Assembly (NCBI GenBank): GCA_900544815.1
Contig: UQWT01000025.1
Location: 1 to 26,234, forward strand
Direction of reading: 5' to 3'
Length of the DNA stretch: 26,234 nucleotides
Source: an uncultured Bacteroidales bacterium
GTDB lineage: Bacteria; Bacteroidota; Bacteroidia; Bacteroidales; UBA932
How positions within the stretch are numbered: the first letter of the stretch is position 1; each line of letters begins with the position of its first letter. The notes beneath the pieces are model-generated. The model was not told where the DNA came from. It worked only from the letters and a program-made list of their open reading frames with translations, and did no database searches. The position numbers were made by a program, and so were the translations under genes. This document shows, in pieces, positions 15,427-22,449 of the stretch.

Positions 15427-15864
15427 ATGCTTCAGCCATGGCACATTTGGGTAATAATTGCCCTAATCTGTTTTGTTATAGAGATTTTTACAACCGGTTT
15501 TGCTATTGCCTGCCTTAGTATCGGTGCCTTGGCATCGGCAGTTGCTTGCGCATTGAATTTGCCTGTAATTTGGCAGATTTTAGTGTTTGCAGTATTCACA
15601 TTTTTGGCCTTTGTGCTGGTACGCCCAGCCGTGCAAAAGTATTTATATAGATCTGCTTCCCGACAAAAAACAAATGTAGACGCCCTTGTCGGGAAGAGGG
15701 GCAGAGTAACCTTGGATATTGACCCGTCAACAGGATACGGCCGCGTTGCAATTGATGGCGACGACTGGAAGGCTGTAAGTGCAGATGGTGCTCTAATTGA
15801 GAAGGGTAGGGCCGTGGAAGTAGTAAGTGTAGACAGTATCATTATAACAGTTAAAACTATATAA
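15427..15864 (+). CDS. nfeD: NfeD-family membrane protein
   Basis: 145 residues. Hydrophobic segments cover about residues 6-27, 30-45 and 47-66 (IWVIIALICFVIEIFTTGFA; VIWQILVFAVFTFLAFVLV). They are followed by a basic linker and a C-terminal OB-fold (ALVGKRGRVTLDIDPSTGYG, RVAIDGDDWKAVSADG, IEKGRAVEVVSVDSIIITV). This is the short NfeD1b type that pairs with a stomatin-like protein, and that gene follows 2 bp later. The pair acts in the inner membrane, and NfeD is thought to modulate the stomatin oligomer. The linker is coded by an inverted pair of CTTCCCGACAA motifs. Confidence 0.93.
   Translation: MLQPWHIWVIIALICFVIEIFTTGFAIACLSIGALASAVACALNLPVIWQILVFAVFTFLAFVLVRPAVQKYLYRSASRQKTNVDALVGKRGRVTLDIDPSTGYGRVAIDGDDWKAVSADGALIEKGRAVEVVSVDSIIITVKTI
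15656..15696. repeat. Inverted pair of the CTTCCCGACAA motif inside nfeD
   Basis: CTTCCCGACAA (15656-15666) and TTGTCGGGAAG (15686-15696) are perfect 11-bp inverted arms with a 19-nt spacer. They lie within the nfeD region coding for the linker between the membrane helices and the OB domain. The arms are two copies of the window-wide octamer motif. Confidence 0.85.
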
Positions 15865-15866
15865 TT

Positions 15867-16865
15867 ATGACAGGTACTTACATTATTGTTGGCATTATTG
15901 CTCTAATAGTTTTTATTTTTGTGGTAAAGGGAATTTTGATTGTTCCCCAAAGCGAGACTCAGATCATTGAGCGTCTTGGAAAATACCATAGGACACTCCC
16001 TTCCGGTATTAATATCATCTGGCCTATTTTAGACAGGCCTCGTGAAATGTATTACCGCTATGTTATGAGTGACTTCAATGGTAACACGTATGTGAAAAAC
16101 AAGTTGACAAAGAAGATTGACCTTCGTGAGCAGCTGATTGATTTTCCGCCTCAGAGTGTTATTACAAAGGATAATGTAATGACAAGCATAAATGCAATAC
16201 TCTATTACCAGATTATGGATCCAATTAAGGCTGTGTATGAGATAGCCAATCTTCCCGACGCAATAGAGAAACTTACCCAGACTACTTTAAGAAACGTTAT
16301 CGGTGAGCTTGAGTTTGATGAGACACTTACCTCAAGAGATACCATAAATACAAAGCTGCGCGACGTGTTGGATGATGCAACAAACAAGTGGGGTGTAAAG
16401 GTAAACCGTGTGGAGGTACAGGATATTACACCTCCGGCATCTGTAAAGGAGGCAATGGAACAGCAGATGCAGGCAGAACGTGAGAAACGTGCCAAGATTC
16501 TTAGAGCACAGGGTGAAAAAGAGGCGGCAATCCTGCAGTCGGAGGGAGAAAAAGCTTCGAGAATCAATCAGGCTGATGCTGACAAGCAGACAAATATCCT
16601 CCGTGCCGAGGGTGAAGCTGCCGCGAAAATTGCAGTTGCAAATGCCGAGGCTGAGGCAATAAACAGGATTACAGCGGCAATTGGCAAGTCAGACATCTCT
16701 CCGGCTAATTATATGCTCGCTGAAAAATACATTATGTCTCTTAAGGAGATGACATCCGGAGATGATACACGTACTGTATTCATGCCATACGATGCCTCTG
16801 CAATGCTCAGCAGTATTGGTAGCCTTAAAGAGTTGTTCCAGAAACAAGAGTCTGCTAAAAAATAA
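15867..16865 (+). CDS. Stomatin/SPFH (band 7) membrane protein
   Basis: 332 residues. One N-terminal membrane helix (about 4-24, YIIVGIIALIVFIFVVKGIL) is followed by the SPFH domain (VPQSETQIIERLGKYHRTLP to VEVQDITPP, about 26-195). Then comes a long charged coiled coil rich in Ala, Glu and Lys (MEQQMQAEREKRAKILRAQG to NAEAEAINRI, about 200-270), and a C-terminal segment ending ELFQKQESAKK. This is the QmcA/slipin type that assembles into rings at the inner membrane. The gene begins 2 bp after nfeD, a conserved operon. A CTTCCCGACG copy lies at 16252 inside the gene. Confidence 0.95.
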   Translation: MTGTYIIVGIIALIVFIFVVKGILIVPQSETQIIERLGKYHRTLPSGINIIWPILDRPREMYYRYVMSDFNGNTYVKNKLTKKIDLREQLIDFPPQSVITKDNVMTSINAILYYQIMDPIKAVYEIANLPDAIEKLTQTTLRNVIGELEFDETLTSRDTINTKLRDVLDDATNKWGVKVNRVEVQDITPPASVKEAMEQQMQAEREKRAKILRAQGEKEAAILQSEGEKASRINQADADKQTNILRAEGEAAAKIAVANAEAEAINRITAAIGKSDISPANYMLAEKYIMSLKEMTSGDDTRTVFMPYDASAMLSSIGSLKELFQKQESAKK

Positions 16866-16928
16866 TACAGTACCAAAGTAGTGTGAATACTTTGTTTTTG
16901 GTTTATAAAATAAAGTAATATAGCTGTT

Positions 16929-16976
16929 GCACCGGTCTCAAATAAGAGTAGTACTCTATATCTGGGACTGGTGTGC
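16929..16976 (+). terminator. Long hairpin after the stomatin gene
   Basis: An outer stem pairs GCACC-GGTCTC with the GGGAC-GGTGTGC side (some mismatches), and an inner perfect palindrome AGAGTAGTACTCT sits at 16945-16957. The structure lies about 65 nt beyond the stop. It has no clean T run (TCTTATCATT follows), so it may be a terminator or another structured element. It lies close to the point where the octamer motif ceases. Confidence 0.45.
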
Positions 16977-17096
16977 ATCTTATCATTACACCAGATGTTT
17001 TATCAAGATTTATCCATGACAAAATTTCAATTCTACAGACATTGAATCCTGCAATCAGTCAGATAATACCAGCTATAAATGAGAGAGATTTAGTTT

Positions 17097-17684
17097 TTAT
17101 TTCTTCTTTGGATTATCGTAGGACATCATAACGTACATTAGCATGTAGCCATTGCTAACTTCAGCCTTATTTTTATCTAGGATTGTCATACCTTCTATCT
17201 TTAGACTTTCAAGATAGGATTCCCACTTATTGTACAATTCGACTTTCTTGCACCAAACATCGGCCAGGAACAAGGCGGTTACATCATAATCGTCCAGATT
17301 CAGGTTCTTTATTTTACGATCTCCTGAATAATTCTGTTCAAGAATTCTTTTCATACGCTTTACATCTTCTCTTAAACTGTCCACTTTCTTTTCGCGGGAT
17401 AAACGTTTTGCCTCAATGAAGATGATGCGGGCTGGCTTTTGTACCACAATAAAGCCATCTATCCTTGCAGTGTAAAAAGAACCATCTTCCCTAACATCCT
17501 TTATGGGTAATTCCATCCAAGTGATAGCATCTGGATACTTCTTCTTGTAGGCATCAAGAAACTGATGCACCTGGTTTGCTTCATTGATTGACTGTTTAGT
17601 GCCAAGGCAAGGCTGGAAACTCGTCAAAATTTGATTGTATGCTTTGCAGTAGTCTTTGAAGACTTCAGAAATGTCGTGAATCAT
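17097..17684 (-). CDS. PD-(D/E)XK nuclease-like hypothetical protein
   Basis: 195 residues. ARIDGFIVVQKPARIIFIEAKRL holds a D-x14-E-x-K core (Asp76, Glu91, Lys93), the signature of PD-(D/E)XK nucleases. WMELPI upstream may give the additional acidic residue. A basic helical stretch follows (SREKKVDSLREDVKRMKRIL), then YDVTALFLADVWCKKVELY and a beta-rich tail. I do not know the named family. It may bind or cut nucleic acid, or the fold may have been reused. A near-consensus -7 (TATCTTTA on the minus strand) lies about 40 nt upstream of the ATG at 17684. No partner gene is adjacent, and the sequence to its right is decayed. Confidence 0.65.
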   Translation of the reverse strand: MIHDISEVFKDYCKAYNQILTSFQPCLGTKQSINEANQVHQFLDAYKKKYPDAITWMELPIKDVREDGSFYTARIDGFIVVQKPARIIFIEAKRLSREKKVDSLREDVKRMKRILEQNYSGDRKIKNLNLDDYDVTALFLADVWCKKVELYNKWESYLESLKIEGMTILDKNKAEVSNGYMLMYVMMSYDNPKKK

Positions 17685-17820
17685 ACTTTGGTTGTGATTG
17701 ATTAAGATGATAAAGATAGCGATTCCTAACGAGATAAGCTAATAAGAGAGGGTTGAATCATATATGAGATAAATTTGAAAATTCAGAAGAATCAACACTG
17801 TCTCCACATAAAGGCTTATA

Positions 17821-17880
17821 GATTGCGCAGTTTTGCCACATCCGCTTCAAGGATTTTGTTCTCCAGAACAGCGACCATGA
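17821..17880 (-). pseudogene. Short coding remnant
   Basis: The minus strand reads MVAVLENKILEADVAKLRNL and then TAA. It is open upstream only briefly. It looks like the amphipathic C-terminal tail of a lost gene. It cannot be assigned. It sits between the nuclease-like gene and the dehydrogenase fragment. Confidence 0.2.
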
Positions 17881-17886
17881 TGGAGC

Positions 17887-18120
17887 CGCCCGAATGCTAT
17901 TGTTACGGTGGTTGCTCTTTATGACCGTGAGCAGATTCGTCCTTTACCAAAAATGTATGGCAAGAATCTCACCTTCAAGAATGGCGGTGTAGATGGTTGC
18001 GATTGCGAGGAAGTCCTTAGCCTTATTGAAGCCGGAAAGATTGACACCACTCCACTCATCACTCATCGTTTCCCATTGAGTAAGATTGATGAAGCTTATC
18101 GCATTTTTGAGAACAAGTAG
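17887..18120 (+). pseudogene. C-terminal fragment of zinc-type alcohol dehydrogenase
   Basis: The frame opens near 17887 with RPNAIVTVVALYDREQ and runs through IRPLPKMYGKNLTFKNGGVD, CDCEEVLSLIEAGKIDTTPL and ITHRFPLSKIDEAYRIFENK to a stop at 18120. These are the last ~78 residues of a medium-chain dehydrogenase of the Zn-ADH type: the end of the Rossmann domain and the C-terminal ITHRFPL-DEAYRIF motif. The catalytic zinc domain and most of the nucleotide-binding fold are missing. A GTG at 17908 could initiate a 70-residue peptide, but a functional product is unlikely. The surrounding 17685-18289 region otherwise holds only similar scraps, including an unassigned frame 18199-18297 (LTQQGFDDYLFAILRYKNGT). 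Confidence 0.75.
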
Positions 18121-18289
18121 GATAGTGTGATTAAAGTGGCAATAGTTTGATTTGCAATCACTAACGATTATATAAGTATATAGTCTATAAATATAGATCT
18201 GACACAGCAGGGCTTTGATGATTATTTGTTCGCTATTTTGAGATATAAAAATGGCACAGCAAAGAAACCATATCTATTTCTTAAGATAG

Positions 18290-19054
18290 CTTAATAGTAA
18301 TGCTGGAGGTTTCTTTGAGGCTGCTGCATTTTGTGGCGGAACTTGCTTGAGAATCTTTCATGGCTTGCAGCGTTTCAGTGAGGATATGGATTTCTCACTG
18401 CTTACGAAAGATGATAAGTTTGATTTTACGAAATACTTCCCTGCTATCATTGACGCCTTTGCAATGGTAGGCCGTGAGGTTGAAATAAAGAAAAAAGATA
18501 AGAAGAATTTCGGAAAGATCGAATCGACATTTCTTAAAGATAATACCGATGTGTATGATGTGACTTCCCAGACAGAGAAGTCAATAAAGATAAAGATTGA
18601 AGTAGATACTTGTCCACCGTTAAACTTCAAGACGGAACAAAAGCTATTGCTTCAGCCACATTCATTTATAACCCGTTGTTTTACACTTCCAGACTTGTTT
18701 GCAGGTAAGATGCACGCACTGGTATATCGTGTGTGGAAGAATAGAGTCAAAGGTAGAGATTGGTACGATTTTGAATGGTATATACGCCATAATGTGCCTC
18801 TTGATTTTGCCCATCTCGCAGAACGAGTCCGTCAGTTCAACAATGAAGAAATCGGGCAGAGAGTGTTCATGGCTCAATTGAAAGAAAGATTAGCTTCAGC
18901 GAACATTGAAGAAGAACCGATACTGGATACCAGAGTTGAGTTCACTTACAGCCAACTTATGGCAAAATTTCTTCAGTTGCCTAAATTCTTGCAGTTGAAA
19001 ATAGGCAAAGCGTTGGTGGCAAATGCCTCGGAAGGATTTGAAGAAGATGAATGA
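18290..19054 (+). pseudogene. AbiEii/AbiGii-type nucleotidyltransferase toxin, 5' end broken
   Basis: In one frame: AGGFFEAAAFCGGTCLRIFH (GGT motif at 18335-18343), then LQRFSEDMDFSLL (the D-x-D metal-binding pair), then FAGKMHALVYRVWKNRVKGR, DWYDFEWYIR and a helical C-terminus ending ANASEGFEEDE. This is the AbiEii/AbiGii family (type IV toxin-like nucleotidyltransferases), and the catalytic motifs are all present. The frame is closed by TAG at 18287. That stop falls 12 codons after an in-frame ATG at 18251, and no ATG lies between the stop and the GGT motif. The first possible start, a TTG at 18347, would omit GGT. So the gene looks disabled by a nonsense or frameshift change at the 5' end. 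No AbiEi-like antitoxin lies upstream. Confidence 0.7.
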
Positions 19055-19149
19055 GTATGTTTTACTTTTAAATCAGATTATTTTGCCATTTTATATTTTA
19101 TTGCGATATTTGCATTACGATAAATTTGTAACGAAATAATAGAAACAAT

Positions 19150-20274
19150 ATGAAGCCTAATAACCCTTTCCTTATTTCGGGATATTATAGCCCTGAATTC
19201 TTTTGCGACAGAGAGCAGGAGACTGTAACAATTCTTGATGCGCTCCACAATGGACGCAATGTAACATTGATAGCGCCCCGCCGTATGGGAAAGACAGGAC
19301 TGATTCGTCATGCTTTTTATCGTTTGAAAGAAAAACAGCCTGATATTGTCACTTTCTATATGGATATCTATTCTACCCAGTCATTAGGTGATTTTGTAAG
19401 ATTGTTTGCCAGTACGGTATTGGGGCAGTTGGATTCCGCCCCGCAAAAGGCTCTAAGCCGGATAAGCCAATTTATCCGCAGTTGCCGTCCTGTGTTTACT
19501 TTTGATGAATTGACAGGTGTTCCTAAGGTGACGATAGATGTGGCTCCGGCTGAGGAAGAAAACACTTTAAAAGAGATATTTGAGTATTTGGGTTCGTCGG
19601 AGAAACGGTGCTATGTCGCCATCGATGAGTTCCAGCAGATCGCAGAATACCCAGAAAAGGGTGTGGAGGCTTTGTTACGCTCCTATATCCAGTTCCTGCC
19701 GAATGTGAACTTCATCTTTGCTGGCAGCAAGCAGCATCTGATGCAGGAGATGTTCACTTCGTCGAAAAGGCCGTTCTATCAAAGTACGCAACCTCTTTCA
19801 ATTGGTCCGATACAACGGGATGAGTATGCAAGCTTCGCCATAGAGCATTTTGCCGCACAAAATGTGAAGCTGACTAAAGATATTTTCAATTCAATATATG
19901 AAAAATATGAAGGACATACCTGGTATGTGCAGTGTCTTCTCAATCGCCTGTACGGGTACGACCGTGATGTAGATATGGAACTGGTCTCATACGCCACAGA
20001 GCAGATTTTATCAGAATACAGCTACACCTATGCAGACATGTTGAAAGCATATTCTTCCGGTCAGGTGCGACTGTTGAAAGCAATCGCAAAGGAGGGCTGT
20101 GTCAAGGAGGTTTTGGCCGGAGATTTTATCAGCACCTATAGACTTCGTGCGGCAAGTAGCGTAGCGGCTGCACTGAAAAAGTTACTCAATAACGAACTAG
20201 TCTATCAGACCTCTGACAGCTACATGATATATGACCGCTTTATGGGTGAGTGGTTAAGGAGGCAAGGATTTTGA
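19150..20274 (+). CDS. AAA+ ATPase (archaeal-ATPase-like, PF01637 type)
   Basis: 374 residues. PNNPFLISGYYSPEFFCDRE is the usual start of this widespread Bacteroidales family. Walker A is APRRMGKTG (42-50), and Walker B is CYVAIDEFQQI with Asp159 and Glu160. A sensor-like FIFAGSKQHLMQEMF lies near 200. The C-terminus is a winged-helix-like domain (ISTYRLRAASSVAAALKKLL, VYQTSDSYMIYDRFMGEWLR). These STAND-like ATPases are usually solitary and their role is unproven; defence or regulation has been suggested for relatives. A -7 match (TAAATTTG) lies just upstream. The gene is intact although its neighbours are decayed. Confidence 0.85.
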   Translation: MKPNNPFLISGYYSPEFFCDREQETVTILDALHNGRNVTLIAPRRMGKTGLIRHAFYRLKEKQPDIVTFYMDIYSTQSLGDFVRLFASTVLGQLDSAPQKALSRISQFIRSCRPVFTFDELTGVPKVTIDVAPAEEENTLKEIFEYLGSSEKRCYVAIDEFQQIAEYPEKGVEALLRSYIQFLPNVNFIFAGSKQHLMQEMFTSSKRPFYQSTQPLSIGPIQRDEYASFAIEHFAAQNVKLTKDIFNSIYEKYEGHTWYVQCLLNRLYGYDRDVDMELVSYATEQILSEYSYTYADMLKAYSSGQVRLLKAIAKEGCVKEVLAGDFISTYRLRAASSVAAALKKLLNNELVYQTSDSYMIYDRFMGEWLRRQGF

Positions 20275-20430
20275 ATTTATTGTTGTGTAATTAATTAGTT
20301 TAATATCCAATATGTCGTTCGAAATAATCGTGAATTGCATAATGGCTTTATGAGCCTTGGCTACAGTTGCAACTTTTGTTCTTGTTCTCATAAATCAGAA
20401 GGGGACACAGAGGCAGATTGACATCCTGTC

Positions 20431-20559
20431 GTAATAAGAATATATCTTATTACACCTTTTGAGGAAGCATACGAGACACGGTATATGGCTACGGACAAAC
20501 AAAATTGCTATCAGTCTGAGCCAATTCCTATACTATACTTCAAAGTTATGTGTTGGTAA
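20431..20559 (+). pseudogene. Possible small coding remnant
   Basis: A plus-strand frame reads VIRIYLITPFEEAYETRYMA then TDKQNCYQSEPIPILYFKVM and CW before TAA. It has no clear start and no recognised family. Just upstream (20355-20432) another frame, ALATVATFVLVLINQKGTQR, looks like one membrane helix. Both may be decayed genes. They are the only notable content of 20275-20532. Confidence 0.2.
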
Positions 20560-20750
20560 TTCTTTTTTTCCATTCATCATATATCTGAAGACTCTTTCTC
20601 CGAAGTAACGGAAATGTGCTTTCTCTCCATGCACAATCTCGCCCTTCCATTTCCATAGCGGCCAATCCCAACCGCCTTTAGGAAGCCTACCTTCTGAATC
20701 AGCTCCATCAGGCCTGTTGCTGAATATATTTCTGGAAAATTCATGCTCAT
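20533..20750 (-). pseudogene. AlkZ-related protein remnant with deletion/frameshift
   Basis: The start (ATG 20750 or 20744) reads NFPEIYSATGLMELIQKVGF, the usual N-terminus of Bacteroidales proteins annotated as AlkZ-related. The frame then turns to nonsense (KAVGIGRYGNGRARLCMERK) and stops at 20577. In the neighbouring frame from the same point the sequence reads GGWDWPLWKWKGEIVHGEKA and HFRYFGERVFRYMMNGKKEL to a stop at 20533. This is clearly a later part of the same family. So a segment between the two has been deleted out of frame and the C-terminus is lost. It is a dead gene. The acetyltransferase ends 7 bp upstream on the same strand. Confidence 0.75.
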
Positions 20751-20757
20751 TTTATTT

Positions 20758-21273
20758 TTATCTGTTGTACTTAAACACTTTAACCATATCCTTGTCGCCA
20801 CCTACAAGCTGGCTGCATCTGTTCAGCATTCCGGTGTCAGAGAAATCGCATTTCTTCATGACCCTTCCTGATGCAGGATTTCCAGTGAAGTGGCCTGCCC
20901 AGATGTTTTCGAAATGCTTCACTTGGATACAGTAGTCAAGCATCAGCTTCAAGGCTTCGGTGCAGAATCCCTTGTTCCAAAAGGTTTTTCCTACCCAGTA
21001 GCCCACCTCGCAGTCGTTTTCTCCGATAGGGATATTGCTGGTTTCATGGGTGTAGTAGCCGATACAGCCGATAGCCTCGCCAGTCTCTTTCAACACAATC
21101 GCCCATGTCGTATCATTATGGAAGAATGTCCGGATTATCTCCCGACTTTCTTCTACAGACTTATGTGCCGGCCATCCGGCACGTGGGCCAACGTCAGGGT
21201 CTGAGGCGTATTTGAAGAGCGCTTCTGCATCAGATTCCTGCCAATGGCAGAGTAAAATTCTTTCTGTTTCCAT
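20758..21273 (-). CDS. GNAT-family acetyltransferase (RimJ/RimL type)
   Basis: 171 residues. Begins METERILLCHWQESDAEALF, the standard RimJ/RimL-like start. The acetyl-CoA-binding region is recognisable in EAIGCIGYYTHET, CEVGYWVGKTFWNKGFCTEA, and the GNPASGRVMKKCDF segment that follows the last strands. The protein is complete for the family. It probably transfers acetyl from acetyl-CoA to an amino group on a protein or small molecule; the substrate is not predictable. It is the first gene of a former pair with the AlkZ-related remnant. A -7 match (TATCTTTG on the minus strand, 21449-21442) lies about 170 nt upstream. Confidence 0.9.
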   Translation of the reverse strand: METERILLCHWQESDAEALFKYASDPDVGPRAGWPAHKSVEESREIIRTFFHNDTTWAIVLKETGEAIGCIGYYTHETSNIPIGENDCEVGYWVGKTFWNKGFCTEALKLMLDYCIQVKHFENIWAGHFTGNPASGRVMKKCDFSDTGMLNRCSQLVGGDKDMVKVFKYNR

Positions 21274-21441
21274 CAGATTATTTCAATGTTCGTTAGTTTA
21301 CAGCCTAAAAGATAGACTGCTCGAAAATTTACTTGTTTTTTCGTCAAAAATCGAAGGTTTAACACTTTTAATCTTAGTTTATCTTCAAACGAAGGAAAAA
21401 AGAGAAAAATAGCTTTCTTTTACACCTAAACCTCCGGTTTG

Positions 21442-21449
21442 CAAAGATA
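21442..21449 (-). promoter_or_regulatory. Possible promoter of the acetyltransferase
   Basis: TATCTTTG on the minus strand is a perfect -7 box, giving a leader of about 160 nt. The -33 position is not TTG. It lies in the 21274-22018 gap, which otherwise shows a hairpin at 21622 and a short ambiguous open frame at 21774-21962. Confidence 0.35.
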
Positions 21450-21621
21450 AGGCATATCGGTGATTATTTCGCCGAATGGGGCTGCAAAATAGAGGGTAAT
21501 TTTACGGATTTTGGATGGGCTTTTGGTGGCTTGACAAGGGCTCGAATCATGTTTGTTTTGTGATCAGGATTTCTGTGTCTTTTGCAGCCAAAAGAGAAAG
21601 TCAGCAGATATGATTCGGTTC

Positions 21622-21649
21622 GGCTTTAGTAAAGCCATCTCTTTTTTCG
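21622..21649 (+). terminator. Rho-independent-like terminator
   Basis: GGCTTTA and TAAAGCC (21622-21636) form a tight hairpin around a single G (realistically a shorter stem with a larger loop). It is followed by ATCTCTTTTTTCG. No intact plus-strand gene ends upstream, so it may be left from a lost gene. Confidence 0.45.
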
Positions 21650-21773
21650 CTTTGTTAGCTTTACTTTAATGCACGTATATATGAATACGAGGATAAAGTA
21701 AAGTTGGTTTTCATTTTGAATAGCCAATCTAATCTTGAGATTTGTGTTTATGTAACAAATAATATATTGTTTG

Positions 21774-21962
21774 TTATATGGGTGCATTGGCCCTTACAAA
21801 CAATATGATAGCATTCACATTTTTCCAAAGCAAAATCACCTTGTCTTTCGCCTTTTTCCAAAAATGCTTCTCGGAATCTGCTGCAAAGACATAGGATTCG
21901 CTTGGAAAAGTGTAGAATCGCTTAAATACCATGTCTCCCAATCTTGCATTTTTCACCTGCAA
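21774..21962 (-). CDS. Ambiguous short ORF
   Basis: A 62-residue frame begins at TTG (21962) and includes GDMVFKRFYTFPSESYVFAA, EKHFWKKAKDKVILLWKNVN and ends AIILFVRANAPI. A second minus frame over the same bases also looks protein-like (RFREAFLEKGERQGDFALEK). Both cannot be real. There is no ATG start, domain or neighbour support. It is reported only because the 21274-22018 gap is otherwise empty. Confidence 0.2.
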   Translation of the reverse strand: MQVKNARLGDMVFKRFYTFPSESYVFAADSEKHFWKKAKDKVILLWKNVNAIILFVRANAPI

Positions 21963-22018
21963 TATATCATTAAATAAATAAAAAGTAGTATCTTTATATA
22001 TTATATGATGAGTTGATT

Positions 22019-22339
22019 ATGGCAAAGAATACAATGGGAACCAAACTGCCTCGAAAAATGGTGCAGAAGATGTCGATTGTGGGAGAGCAGATTAAACTGG
22101 CTCGCTTACGCAGGAATCTTAGTGTGGCTCAGGTTGCTGAACGTGCTACCTGTTCTCTGTTGACTGTGTCACGAATAGAAAAAGGCATACCGACAGTTGC
22201 AATCGGAATTTATTTGCGAGTGCTATATGCTCTACAGCTTGACGATGATATTCTGTGGCTGGCAAAGGAAGACAAGTTGGGAAAAGCTTTGCAGGATTTG
22301 AGTCTGAAGACAAGGAGGCGAGCTTCAAAAAAGGAATAG
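22019..22339 (+). CDS. XRE-family regulator, HipB-like antitoxin without HipA
   Basis: The ATG at 22019 is preferred over the TTG at 22013. The protein has about 106 residues. A helix-turn-helix of the XRE/HipB kind spans GEQIKLARLRRNLSVAQVAE, RATCSLLTVSRIEKG (about 22-56), followed by VAIGIYLRVLYALQLDDDIL and a basic tail (LSLKTRRRASKKE). GIYLRVLYALQL and LAKEDKLGKALQDL match HipB-type antitoxins that normally precede a HipA kinase gene. Here the next gene is an ATPase/DUF234 protein 110 bp downstream, and no HipA is seen in the window. It could be an orphan antitoxin or a regulator recruited to the downstream pair. A near -7 box (TATCTTTA) lies just upstream. Confidence 0.8.
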   Translation: MAKNTMGTKLPRKMVQKMSIVGEQIKLARLRRNLSVAQVAERATCSLLTVSRIEKGIPTVAIGIYLRVLYALQLDDDILWLAKEDKLGKALQDLSLKTRRRASKKE

Positions 22340-22449
22340 AGTGCATGTTCTCCTAGTACATAAGTTGCAAATTCTTATGTTGGAATAAAAAACATGGTTT
22401 TAAATTTTGTGTTATGCTACAAAAACATTATGTTTGCAATGCATAATTA

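Larger units (their letters stand above)
62..16259. repeat. Dispersed octamer TTCCCGAC, 12 copies
   Basis: Exact TTCCCGAC or its complement occurs at 62, 3288(-), 4245(-), 4749, 8180, 11990(-), 13580, 14654(-), 15028, 15657, 15688(-) and 16252 (first base of each). Ten of the twelve extend to CTTCCCGAC, usually followed by A or G and then A, giving a consensus near CTTCCCGACRA. About 0.5 copies would be expected by chance in 16 kb on both strands. Several copies sit in short intergenic gaps or within 20 nt of a stop codon. No exact copy occurs from 16,260 to the window end. The role is unknown; uptake-signal-like, regulatory or structural motifs are possible. Confidence 0.75.

Noticed and set aside
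21121..21160. Octamer-like TCTCCCGAC in the acetyltransferase and GTCGGGAT near 23490
   Set aside because: Only seven of eight bases match; isolated near matches are expected by chance and were not counted.
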